Part shown: in pieces, positions 13,369 through 20,510 of the stretch | How the letters are laid out: each line of letters begins with the position of its first letter | Position numbering within the stretch: position 1 is the first letter of the stretch | DNA from: JBHHYU01 sp046757725 | GTDB lineage: Bacteria > Desulfobacterota > Binatia > UBA9968 | Direction of reading: 5' to 3' | Length of the DNA: 20,510 nucleotides | Assembly: GCA_046757725.1 (NCBI GenBank) | Contig: JBHHYU010000054.1 | Location: forward strand, 1 to 20,510 | Notes under the pieces: model-generated | Database searches by the model: none | Told to the model about the DNA's origin: nothing | What the model saw: the letters and a program-made list of their open reading frames with translations, nothing else | Position numbers and translations under genes: made by a program

Positions 13369-14436
13369 ATGCGCCTGATCCTGGCCGGCGGGGGAACGGG
13401 TGGACATCTATTCCCCGGGGTGGCCGTGGCACGTGAATTTCAGAGGCAAGATGGGATGACGGAAATTTTGTTTGTGGGCACCGAGCTAGGAATCGAAAGC
13501 CGCGTTCTTCCGAAAGAGGGATTTCCTCTAGAGACCATCCCCATTAAAGGGATCAAAGGGAGAGGGGTCCGTGGTTTAATGGAGGCGCTCTATGGTATCC
13601 CGATGAGCTTATTTCGCTCGCTCAAAATCCTTCGCCATTTTCAACCAGACTGTATCCTCGGGCTAGGCGGCTATGCCTCCGGGCCACTTCTCGTAATAGG
13701 AAAACTGAAAAGAATTCGCTGTGCCATTATGGAACAGAATCTACGTCCTGGTTTTACCAGCCGCATCTTAGGGTGGGTGGCGGATCGCATCTTCACTGCC
13801 TACGAAGAAAGCGCTCCCTTTTTCCCCCGCGCGAAGATCGTCAAGACGGGAAATCCGGTCAGATGGCAAAGCCTTCCCCAGGTTCCGAGAGACGACAAAT
13901 TTACCCTCCTGATTTTCGGGGGAAGCGCCGGCGCCCATAGGATTAACCTCTGTGTGATGGACGCGTTAACGGGGCTCAAGGATCTCTACCCAGGGATACG
14001 GTTGATTCATCAAACGGGTAAGGCAGATTTTGCCTCCGTGCAGGCGGCCTATGCTTCCCTCCCCTTCGAGGCTGAAATCCTCCCGTTTATTGATAGGATG
14101 GATGAGGCCTATGCCCGGGCCGATCTTGTCATTTGCCGTGCAGGCGCGACCACAGTTGCCGAGCTCACCCTATTCGGGAAGGCGTCCATCATGATCCCCT
14201 ATCCTTATGCGGTCTACGACCACCAGAGGTGGAACGCTGAGGCACTCAAACTACGGGGGGCGGCAGAAATGATATTGGACGCAGACTTAGAGGCAGAGCG
14301 TTTGGGCAAACTGATCCGTTCCCTGTATTCGGACCGGCCCAGGCTTGAGGCCATGAGGCAAGCGGCGGGAGAGTTGGGCACGCCTAAGGCAGCGGCACGG
14401 ATTGTCACAGAGTGCTTGGCTCTTGTGGGAACGTAA
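13369..14436 (+). CDS. murG: UDP-GlcNAc:lipid I GlcNAc transferase MurG
   Basis: MurG is the peripheral membrane glycosyltransferase that adds GlcNAc to lipid I, giving lipid II. The 355-residue GT-B protein starts with the glycine-rich loop AGGGTGGHLFPGVAVA (5-20). It also shows LGLGGYASGP, MEQNLRPGFTSR, TGNPVR, IFGGSAGAHRIN at the domain junction, and the UDP-GlcNAc site CRAGATTVAELTLFGKASI. AGGAGAAGG, ending 6 bases before the ATG, is one of the better ribosome binding sites in the cluster. A 127-base spacer follows before murC. Confidence 0.97.
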   Translation: MRLILAGGGTGGHLFPGVAVAREFQRQDGMTEILFVGTELGIESRVLPKEGFPLETIPIKGIKGRGVRGLMEALYGIPMSLFRSLKILRHFQPDCILGLGGYASGPLLVIGKLKRIRCAIMEQNLRPGFTSRILGWVADRIFTAYEESAPFFPRAKIVKTGNPVRWQSLPQVPRDDKFTLLIFGGSAGAHRINLCVMDALTGLKDLYPGIRLIHQTGKADFASVQAAYASLPFEAEILPFIDRMDEAYARADLVICRAGATTVAELTLFGKASIMIPYPYAVYDHQRWNAEALKLRGAAEMILDADLEAERLGKLIRSLYSDRPRLEAMRQAAGELGTPKAAARIVTECLALVGT

Positions 14437-14458
14437 GACTTTAAGACATAGGCATTCG

Positions 14459-14526
14459 GGAGTCAAAATAGAAAGACAAGCGTTCAGAATAGAGAGGTCA
14501 GGAGTCACTCGAGGGAAAGGATTCCC
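14459..14526. repeat. Short direct and inverted repeats in the murG-murC spacer
   Basis: GGAGTCA occurs at 14459-14465 and 14501-14507, and AAATAGAAAG is echoed by GAATAGAGAG between them. GGGAA (14513-14517) pairs with TTCCC (14522-14526) around a 4-base loop. The composition looks like degenerate dispersed intergenic repeat rather than coding sequence. It interrupts an otherwise compact operon. Confidence 0.35.
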
Positions 14527-14563
14527 GACACTGCCTTCTGACACTTCGAAATCGGCTGGGATA

Positions 14564-15937
14564 ATGCTTGAGAAAAAGCACCGGGTTCATTTTGTCGGTA
14601 TCGGGGGCATCGGCATGAGCGGTATTGCCGAGGTTCTGTTGAACTTGGGTTACTCCGTTACCGGTTCGGACCTCCGTGAAAGCAAAACAACCCAGAGGCT
14701 CCGATCTTTGGGGGCCCAGATTTTTATCGGCCATGGAGAAGCCAACCTCTCCGGCAACCCATCCGTCGTGGTTATCTCCACGGCCGTGAAATTTACTAAC
14801 TCCGAGGTATTGGAAGCACGCAGGCGCAGTATCCCTGTGATCCCACGAGCCGAGATGCTCGCCGAGTTGATGCGCATGAAGTATGGCTTGGCGGTCGCCG
14901 GAAGTCACGGGAAGACCACCACAACTTCGATGATCGCTACGATTCTGAGCGCCACCGGCCTGGACCCAACGATGGTGATCGGGGGCAGAGTGAGGTCACT
15001 CGGGAGCAGCGCCAAGATGGGCCAGGGAGAACTCCTGGTGGCGGAGGCCGATGAGAGCGATGGTACGTTTTTACTCCTCTCCCCTACCATTGCTGTGGTC
15101 ACCAACATCGATCGGGAGCATATGGATTTTTACCAAACCATGGATCGCCTTATGAAAAGTTTCCTCACCTTTATCAACAAGGTACCGTTCTACGGCGTGG
15201 CCGTTTTGTGTCTCGACCATCCTAACGTACGGGCGCTTCTTCCCAAGGTGAAAAAACGTTTCGTTACTTACGGGTTCTCTCCGGAGGCTGATTTTTGTGC
15301 CCGGGACTTTCAAGTCAAAGCTATGGAGATTCAATTCTCCGTATGGCAGCACTCTAAGCCCTTGGGTGAACTTCAGCTGCATCTGCCGGGACGCCATAGC
15401 GCTACCAATGCCTTGGCTGCTGTGGCAGTGGCACAGGAACTCGAGATTCCCTTTTCCTCGGTGGCATCGTCGCTCGCCTCCTTCAGCGGGATTCATCGCC
15501 GCTTTGAGATCAAAGGAGACCTCAAAGGCATTATCGTCATTGACGATTACGGGCATCACCCCGTGGAAATTCAGACAACGCTCCGAGCCATTCGTGAGGG
15601 CTGGAACCGGCCCTTGACGGTGATTTTCCAACCCCATCGCCACAGCCGCACTCGCGATCTTTTTGACGACTTTGCCAGCTCGTTCGACGGAGCGGATCGG
15701 CTCATCTTGACCGAGATTTATGAGGCTGGAGAGGAACCTATTCCAGGAATATCCGGTGAGACCCTCTACCAAGCCATCAAACGCAGGGGTCATCTGGAAG
15801 TCAAGTTCATCTCCGATAAAAGAGAGATAGCTAAAAGACTACTCCCGAGCCTCAGAGAGGGAGAGATGGTGCTGACGCTGGGGGCCGGGGATATCTACAA
15901 GGTCGGTGAAGAAATTGTTCAGAGGCTGGAGAGATGA
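14564..15937 (+). CDS. murC: UDP-N-acetylmuramate:L-alanine ligase MurC
   Basis: MurC adds L-alanine to UDP-MurNAc, the first amino acid of the stem peptide. From ATG 14564 the protein is 457 residues and opens MLEKKHRVHFVGIGGIGMSG, the standard MurC N-terminus. The frame is open further upstream to 14402, but that would add 54 atypical residues overlapping murG, so it is rejected. The P-loop GSHGKTTT is at 113-120, followed by EADESDGTFL, NIDREHMDFY, LPGRHSATNALAA, and the C-terminal DDYGHHPVEI and FQPHRHSRTRDL. Length and motifs are normal. The stop TGA is embedded in ATGA. Confidence 0.97.
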   Translation: MLEKKHRVHFVGIGGIGMSGIAEVLLNLGYSVTGSDLRESKTTQRLRSLGAQIFIGHGEANLSGNPSVVVISTAVKFTNSEVLEARRRSIPVIPRAEMLAELMRMKYGLAVAGSHGKTTTTSMIATILSATGLDPTMVIGGRVRSLGSSAKMGQGELLVAEADESDGTFLLLSPTIAVVTNIDREHMDFYQTMDRLMKSFLTFINKVPFYGVAVLCLDHPNVRALLPKVKKRFVTYGFSPEADFCARDFQVKAMEIQFSVWQHSKPLGELQLHLPGRHSATNALAAVAVAQELEIPFSSVASSLASFSGIHRRFEIKGDLKGIIVIDDYGHHPVEIQTTLRAIREGWNRPLTVIFQPHRHSRTRDLFDDFASSFDGADRLILTEIYEAGEEPIPGISGETLYQAIKRRGHLEVKFISDKREIAKRLLPSLREGEMVLTLGAGDIYKVGEEIVQRLER

Positions 15938-16029
15938 AAACAACTTCAATCGCACTTGATAGCAGACCGGGCTTCGCGGTTCTTATGACGAGAACGGACT
16001 CCCCGTCGCTACCGTGTGGTGCCCGATGA
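15934..16029 (+). CDS. Doubtful 31-aa ORF between murC and murB
   Basis: An ATG overlapping the murC stop as ATGA opens a 31-codon frame (MKTTSIALDSRPGFAVL...) in the 113-base spacer, ending before murB. The only upstream purine-rich stretch is part of the murC end. Nothing in it is recognisable. It may be spacer that happens to be open. Confidence 0.15.
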   Translation: MKTTSIALDSRPGFAVLMTRTDSPSLPCGAR

Positions 16030-16050
16030 CAAAGTTCGGAAACAGACAAG

Positions 16051-17040
16051 ATGAAAAAAGAATCGGACACCCCACCCCTGGTTCGAGACTTGAGACGAAT
16101 CTCCGGGCTGAAGGTCAAAACCGCCGAGCCGCTCGCACGTTATACTTCGATCAAGATTGGTGGACCGGCCGATTTTTTCCTGGAAGTAGAGAACCGTGCT
16201 TCCCTGATCCGAACATTAAACCTTTTAAACCGGGCCGGGATTACGCTTTACCTCTTTGGCAAAGGGAGCAACCTCTTGGTGAGTGATCTCGGGGTGCGGG
16301 GAGCCGTACTTCGTTTAGCAGGAGACTTTAAGCAGATTAAATGGCGGGAGGCGGGTGAAAACCCACTAGCCACCGTGGGGGCCGCCTATGCCGTAACTCA
16401 GTTGGTACGACAAGGAATACGCAAAGGATACAGGGGGTTGGAATTCGCCGAGGGTATACCAGGAAGCGTAGGGGGAGCCTTGGTTATGAATGCGGGTGCC
16501 TACGGTTCCGAGATGGAAAAGATTGTGGACCGAATCGAAGGAGTTACTTATAAAGGAGAACCCCTTTGTTTTAACAGAGAGGAAATGGTTTTTTCCTACC
16601 GCGACTCCCATCTTCCAGCCGGGACCATAGTAACCCAAGTGCAGATCCGTCTCTCAAAGGGCAAGTTAGCGGAGGCGGGTTCAAAACTTCGGGAGTTTGT
16701 TGCGAGGCGGAAAACGAGCCAGCCTTTAGGCTTTCCCAACTCCGGGTCCATGTTTCGCAATCCCCCGGGAAACTTTGCCGGGCGACTGATCGAAACGGCC
16801 GGGCTCAAAGGAAAAAAAATCGGCCATGCCGAGATCTCCGAACGACACGCCAATTTTATCGTAAACCGTGGCGGTGCAAAGGCAGAGGACGTGAGGAATT
16901 TAATGGAACTGGCCCGATCAGAGGTAAAAACAAAATTCGGGATTGAGCTAATGCCGGAGGTCCGATTGGTCGGCGAATGGCCTATGCGACCGGGAGGGAG
17001 CAGCATTCAAGATAGAGGCAAAACGGAACCTCAGTCCTAA
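16051..17040 (+). CDS. murB: UDP-N-acetylenolpyruvoylglucosamine reductase MurB
   Basis: MurB is the FAD-dependent enzyme that reduces UDP-GlcNAc-enolpyruvate to UDP-MurNAc with NADPH. The 329-residue protein has the FAD-binding segments YTSIKIGGPADFFLEV and FGKGSNLLVSD (about 69-79), and EGIPGSVGGALVMNAGAYG (134-152). The catalytic serine is S233 in NSGSMFRNP, and a likely catalytic glutamate is E303 in MPEVRLVGEW. The short form with HAEISERHANFIVN matches type II MurB. The ATG is chosen for the family-like N-terminus; the ribosome binding site is weak. The C-terminus extends about 20 residues past the usual end with a polar tail. ftsQ follows after 82 bases, with no ddl between. Confidence 0.96.
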   Translation: MKKESDTPPLVRDLRRISGLKVKTAEPLARYTSIKIGGPADFFLEVENRASLIRTLNLLNRAGITLYLFGKGSNLLVSDLGVRGAVLRLAGDFKQIKWREAGENPLATVGAAYAVTQLVRQGIRKGYRGLEFAEGIPGSVGGALVMNAGAYGSEMEKIVDRIEGVTYKGEPLCFNREEMVFSYRDSHLPAGTIVTQVQIRLSKGKLAEAGSKLREFVARRKTSQPLGFPNSGSMFRNPPGNFAGRLIETAGLKGKKIGHAEISERHANFIVNRGGAKAEDVRNLMELARSEVKTKFGIELMPEVRLVGEWPMRPGGSSIQDRGKTEPQS

Positions 17041-17122
17041 TGGGCGAGGGTACACCGTGATGAGTTGGGGCCATCAAAGATCGTCGGAGTCATTGGCTAC
17101 GGAGCCATGACGGTCGTAGATT

Positions 17123-17941
17123 ATGAAACTGTTGGTTCATTACCGGGACAACAAAAAAAAAGAAGAACAGGGAAGAAGCCACAGCCGCGTGCACTTGTTT
17201 CTCTGGAGTACGGTCGCCGTTGTGGCCGCCTCGATTTTGGGGTTCTATCCGGGTCCGTACCAGATCATGCGGATGGCCAGACATTTTTTCCTTGGCCCTC
17301 TTAACCACCCTTATTTCTCGGTTCAAGAGATACAGGTAAGAGGAGGAGACAAACTGAAAGGTAGCGAAATAGTAGCCATGGCAGGCCTGAGTCACGGAAT
17401 GAATATCTGGACGATCGATCCCAAGATAATAGAGAAAACCGTACGGAAACACCCGTGGGTAAAAAGAGTCTTAGTGCGACGGGAGTTTCCCCGTCGGGTA
17501 GTTATCGACGTGAAGGAACGAACGGCAAGAGGGATCCTGGCCCTGGGAAAACTCTATTATGTCGATCAAGAGGGTTTTTTGTTTAAAGAAGTCGGGCGTG
17601 GAGAAAAGGTTGACTTTCCCATACTCACAGGACTGCGGCAGGCGGATGTTGCATCCCATAGCCAATCTACTCGTGAGAAGATTCGACAGGCCCTAAAGCT
17701 GAGTGAACTCATGCGCCGGAAGCGCCTTGCTCTTTCTGAGCTTCATTTTCTACCACGGGGCGGTTTGGTGCTTTACCCCATGGCTTATCCGGTCGCCTTA
17801 CGCATGGGATGGGGAGATTGGCGCGCAAAGATTAAACGACTCGAACGGGTTTTGGCTATTTGGAAAGGTCGGGAGAGTCATATTGCGGTTTTGGATCTGC
17901 GTTTCCGTAATCAGGTGGTGACCCGACTCAAGGGAGGCTGA
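17123..17941 (+). CDS. ftsQ: Cell division protein FtsQ
   Basis: FtsQ is a bitopic membrane protein of the divisome that binds FtsL and FtsB. The 272-residue protein has a short basic cytoplasmic N-terminus, one membrane segment (about 24-42), and a POTRA domain from about residue 62 (YFSVQEIQVRGGDKLKGSEI, then NIWTIDPKIIEKTVRKHPWV). It continues into the FtsQ beta domain (RREFPRRVVIDVKERT, YYVDQEGFLF). Residues 11-13 are three AAA codons within a run of nine A (17153-17161). The upstream frame starting at TTG 17065 would join this frame only with a slip at that run. No Shine-Dalgarno is visible before the ATG, so the exact start is less sure than the identity. Confidence 0.92.
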   Translation: MKLLVHYRDNKKKEEQGRSHSRVHLFLWSTVAVVAASILGFYPGPYQIMRMARHFFLGPLNHPYFSVQEIQVRGGDKLKGSEIVAMAGLSHGMNIWTIDPKIIEKTVRKHPWVKRVLVRREFPRRVVIDVKERTARGILALGKLYYVDQEGFLFKEVGRGEKVDFPILTGLRQADVASHSQSTREKIRQALKLSELMRRKRLALSELHFLPRGGLVLYPMAYPVALRMGWGDWRAKIKRLERVLAIWKGRESHIAVLDLRFRNQVVTRLKGG

Positions 17942-17984
17942 AAGTTCAGTCTAGTGCTCTCACACACATAAACGATAGGGAACT

Positions 17985-19214
17985 ATGGGAAAGAAGAACG
18001 GTCTCATTGTAGGTCTGGATATCGGAACCTCTAAAGTCTGCACGATCGTGGGGGAAATGACGGAGAGGGGAATTGAGGTGATCGGTGTCGGATCCTACAC
18101 TTCAAGCGGATTGCGCAAGGGGGTGGTCATCAATATTGAAAGTACGGTGAACTCCATTAAGAAGGCCGTAGACGAGGCTGAGTTGATGGCGGGATGCGAG
18201 ATCAATTCCGTCTTCACAGGGATCGCCGGAGGTCACATCAAGGGTTTCAACAGTCATGGCATTGTGGCGGTAAAGGGTAAAGAGGTGACCCATCGTGATG
18301 TCGACCGGGTTATAGATGCGGCCAAGGCGGTAGCCATTCCAATGGATCGAGAAGTACTTCACATTATCCCTCAGGAATACATCATCGATGATCAGGACGG
18401 AATCAAAGAACCTTTGGGAATGTCAGGAGTCCGATTGGAGGCCAAGGTCCACATTGTCACGGGGGCCGTCACCTCTGCTCAAAATATCATTAAATGTTGC
18501 AACCGCACGGGGTTGAACGTGGCAGACATCGCATTGGAGCCCCTGGCTTCCGCGGAGGCGGTTTTGACGCCCGAGGAAAAAGAGCTGGGAGTAGCTCTCG
18601 TCGATATGGGGGGAGGTACCACCGATATCGCCCTTTATCATGAGGGGGCGATCAAACACACGGCCGTTCTGGCCATCGGCGGTAATCACCTGACAAGCGA
18701 CATCGCGGCGGGGCTTCGGACCCCTATCGGTGAGGCGGAACAGATCAAGCGGAGGTGCGGTTGCGCCCGAACTTCGATGATCCCTAAGGACGAAACCGTA
18801 GAAGTGCCAAGCGTAGGGGGAAGAAACTCACGTACGATCACGCGGCAGAACTTATGTGAGATCATCGAGCCTCGTTTGGAAGAGATTTTTATGCTGATCC
18901 ATCGGGAGATTGGCAAGTCGGGTTATGAGGGGTGTTTGGCATCCGGCATCGTGATGACCGGAGGCTCGACGTTGCTTCCCGGAATGATCGAGATGGCTGA
19001 ACAAGTCTTTGGCATGCCTGTACGTCTTGGAATCCCCACCAAAGTGGGCGGGCTCATCGACATCGTCTCCAGCCCTATCTACGCCACGGGAGTCGGGTTG
19101 GTCCATTTTTACGGTAAGAACCGACCAGAAAAAAACTTTTTTCGTATTCGTGAAGATAACATCTTTACCAAGGTGAAAAATCGAATGCTAGAGTGGTCAA
19201 GTGAATTTTTTTAA
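17985..19214 (+). CDS. ftsA: Cell division protein FtsA
   Basis: FtsA is the actin-like ATPase that tethers FtsZ to the membrane and recruits later division proteins. The 409-residue protein has the phosphate-1 motif VGLDIGTSKVCTIVGE (9-24), the SHS2/1C domain with EVLHIIPQEYIIDDQDGIKEP, the phosphate-2 motif VDMGGGTTDIALY (206-218), and the adenosine motif VMTGGSTLLPGM. It ends in KVKNRMLEWSSEFF, which fits the amphipathic membrane-targeting helix. AGGGA lies just before the ATG. A 43-base spacer separates it from ftsQ and 35 bases from ftsZ. Confidence 0.97.
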   Translation: MGKKNGLIVGLDIGTSKVCTIVGEMTERGIEVIGVGSYTSSGLRKGVVINIESTVNSIKKAVDEAELMAGCEINSVFTGIAGGHIKGFNSHGIVAVKGKEVTHRDVDRVIDAAKAVAIPMDREVLHIIPQEYIIDDQDGIKEPLGMSGVRLEAKVHIVTGAVTSAQNIIKCCNRTGLNVADIALEPLASAEAVLTPEEKELGVALVDMGGGTTDIALYHEGAIKHTAVLAIGGNHLTSDIAAGLRTPIGEAEQIKRRCGCARTSMIPKDETVEVPSVGGRNSRTITRQNLCEIIEPRLEEIFMLIHREIGKSGYEGCLASGIVMTGGSTLLPGMIEMAEQVFGMPVRLGIPTKVGGLIDIVSSPIYATGVGLVHFYGKNRPEKNFFRIREDNIFTKVKNRMLEWSSEFF

Positions 19215-19249
19215 TAACCAAGCAAAAACCATAAAAAGGAGGAAAGCCT

Positions 19250-20431
19250 ATGTTTGAGCTCGTCGAACACACCAATTTAAATGCCCGCATCAAGGTGATC
19301 GGAATAGGAGGAGGGGGGGGAAATGCCGTCAACACCATGATCGCGGCTAAACTCTCGGGCGTGGATTTCATCGCGGCTAATACGGACGCTCAGGCCATCG
19401 ATGCCAGTCGAGCACCCATCAAGATCCAACTGGGAGAAAAGATCACGAAAGGGTTGGGGGCCGGGGCCAATCCTGAGGTTGGGCGTCGGGCTGCCATGGA
19501 AGATCAGGATAGGATCCGGGAGTATTTGAGCGGGGCCGACATGATATTCTTAACGGCCGGGATGGGAGGAGGAACAGGAACCGGAGGAGCACCGATCATC
19601 GCCAGGATTGCACGCGAGGTGGGAGCCCTTACGGTTGGTGTAGTCACCAAGCCGTTCATTTTTGAGGGTAAGAAGAGGATGCACCAGTCCGAGGCGGGAA
19701 TCTACGAACTCAAGCAGAATGTAGACACCTTGATTGTGATTCCGAATCAACGTCTCATGAGCATTGCTGCAAAAACCACCACGATGCTTGAGGCATTTCA
19801 AAAGGCAGATGATATCCTGTTTCAGGCCGTTCGCGGCATCTCCGACCTGATTATCACCCCTGGCCTGATCAACCTCGATTTCGCCGACATTCGTACGGTG
19901 ATGGCTGAGATGGGGCTTGCCCTGATGGGGGCGGCTTCGGCCTCGGGTGAAAATCGCGCCATCGAATCAGCGCAAAGAGCAATATCAAGTCCTTTACTGG
20001 AAGACATTTCGATCCAAGGGGCCAGGGGGGTTCTGATCAATATTACAGGCGGACCTGACTTATGCCTTCATGAGGTTAACGAAGCGGCCACTATGATCCA
20101 GGAAGAAGCCCATGATGATGCCAATATCATCTTCGGGGCTGTGATCGATGAGAAGATGAAAGATGAGGTCCGCATTACCGTTATTGCTACCGGCTTCGGT
20201 GGAAAAGAAGAACGCAAACCTGTCCCTGGGTCTAGATTCAACAACAAAGGTAAAAAAGTGGTTCATCTAGGGACTATTGTGGATGATCTAGATGCCCCTA
20301 CGTGGCAACGTAAGAAGCGAGATACTGGAGAGATAGAGACGGTGAGTGCTGATACGGTTGGTTACCGACTCAGCCGAGAAGAAGAGGATAGGTTCGACAT
20401 CCCAACCTTTCTGAGAAAACAAATGGACTAA
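19250..20431 (+). CDS. ftsZ: Cell division GTPase FtsZ
   Basis: FtsZ is the tubulin-like GTPase that polymerises into the Z ring. The 393-residue protein has the N-terminal GIGGGGGNAVNTM (18-30), the tubulin signature GGGTGTGGAP (106-115), the T7 synergy loop NLDFADIRTVM, and an intact C-terminal conserved peptide DIPTFLRKQMD that binds FtsA and other tethers. The linker is short. AAAAAGGAGG with good spacing before ATG is the strongest ribosome binding site in the window, fitting its high expression. A run of eight G (19313-19320) encodes part of the nucleotide loop. The next gene begins directly at the base after the stop. Confidence 0.98.
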   Translation: MFELVEHTNLNARIKVIGIGGGGGNAVNTMIAAKLSGVDFIAANTDAQAIDASRAPIKIQLGEKITKGLGAGANPEVGRRAAMEDQDRIREYLSGADMIFLTAGMGGGTGTGGAPIIARIAREVGALTVGVVTKPFIFEGKKRMHQSEAGIYELKQNVDTLIVIPNQRLMSIAAKTTTMLEAFQKADDILFQAVRGISDLIITPGLINLDFADIRTVMAEMGLALMGAASASGENRAIESAQRAISSPLLEDISIQGARGVLINITGGPDLCLHEVNEAATMIQEEAHDDANIIFGAVIDEKMKDEVRITVIATGFGGKEERKPVPGSRFNNKGKKVVHLGTIVDDLDAPTWQRKKRDTGEIETVSADTVGYRLSREEEDRFDIPTFLRKQMD

Positions 20432-20510
20432 ATGACAGAAAATACGCTTCGAGGCATGACCCCACCGCAAGTTCGAGAACTAGCAGCGTTTGACATCGAC
20501 AGGCTCCGCA
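20432..20510 (+). CDS. 5' end of an unidentified gene, cut by window edge
   Basis: An ATG immediately after the ftsZ stop (TAAATG) opens a frame that stays open for 26 codons to the window edge, beginning MTENTLRGMTPPQVRELAAF. There is no separate ribosome binding site, so translation would be coupled to ftsZ. The visible part is too short to identify. Confidence 0.55.
   Translation, partial: MTENTLRGMTPPQVRELAAFDIDRLR

Noticed and set aside
14402..14563. 54-residue N-terminal extension of MurC
   Set aside because: The extension overlaps murG, lacks a ribosome binding site and is unlike known MurC N-termini; ATG 14564 gives the standard start.
15071..15793. Long minus-strand ORF of 240 codons
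   Set aside because: It lies wholly opposite murC, whose motifs are intact, and resembles no known protein; a codon-bias shadow.
1..20510. CRISPR arrays, tRNAs, insertion sequences, prophage genes or a defence system
   Set aside because: I found no spaced repeats, tRNA cloverleaf, transposase, integrase or defence-type ORF; beyond the dcw cluster the window holds only the items listed.

Overview
The window is one long, almost entirely + strand block centred on a complete division and cell wall (dcw) cluster. The order is mraZ, a STAS-domain gene, a 49-codon small ORF, rsmH, ftsL, ftsI, murE, murF, mraY, murD, ftsW, murG, murC, murB, ftsQ, ftsA, ftsZ. The genes point to a didermic bacterium that makes meso-diaminopimelate peptidoglycan: MurE has a DNPR motif, and ftsL, ftsQ and ftsA are all present. 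FtsI carries a C-terminal PASTA domain, and base composition is moderate. This layout resembles Desulfobacterota (deltaproteobacteria) or Methylomirabilota (NC10) clusters, but the lineage cannot be fixed from the sequence alone.

Region 1-426 holds an unassigned stretch (a weak minus-strand ORF) and a very clean intrinsic-terminator hairpin just before the first clear gene. Region 427-1978 is a small nucleic-acid module: a coiled-coil/C4 zinc-ribbon protein, an RNase HI-type protein with its DEDD residues intact, and the RNase P RNA (rnpB). The long P1 helix of rnpB starts inside the 3' end of the RNase HI gene.

Region 1979-2295 is the control region of the cluster. It has two candidate sigma-70 promoters, a MraZ-type operator of TGGGA boxes on a 10-bp period, and a possible leader ORF. 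From 2296 to 20431 the genes run close together (ATGA overlap, short gaps, a few spacers of 40-130 bases) with no internal terminator seen, which fits one long operon.

The gene products act in sequence. MraZ controls the operon and RsmH methylates 16S rRNA. MurC, MurB, MurD, MurE and MurF build the UDP-MurNAc-pentapeptide. MraY and MurG make lipid I and lipid II. FtsW and FtsI polymerise and crosslink septal glycan, and FtsL, FtsQ, FtsA and FtsZ form the divisome. A ddl gene, often found between murB and ftsQ, is absent. The last 79 bases open a further unidentified gene directly after ftsZ.

The least expected items are the STAS protein and the 49-aa ORF between mraZ and rsmH, the operator whose third box is inverted but in register, and the overlap of rnpB with the RNase HI gene. 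The rest is an ordinary, intact dcw cluster.
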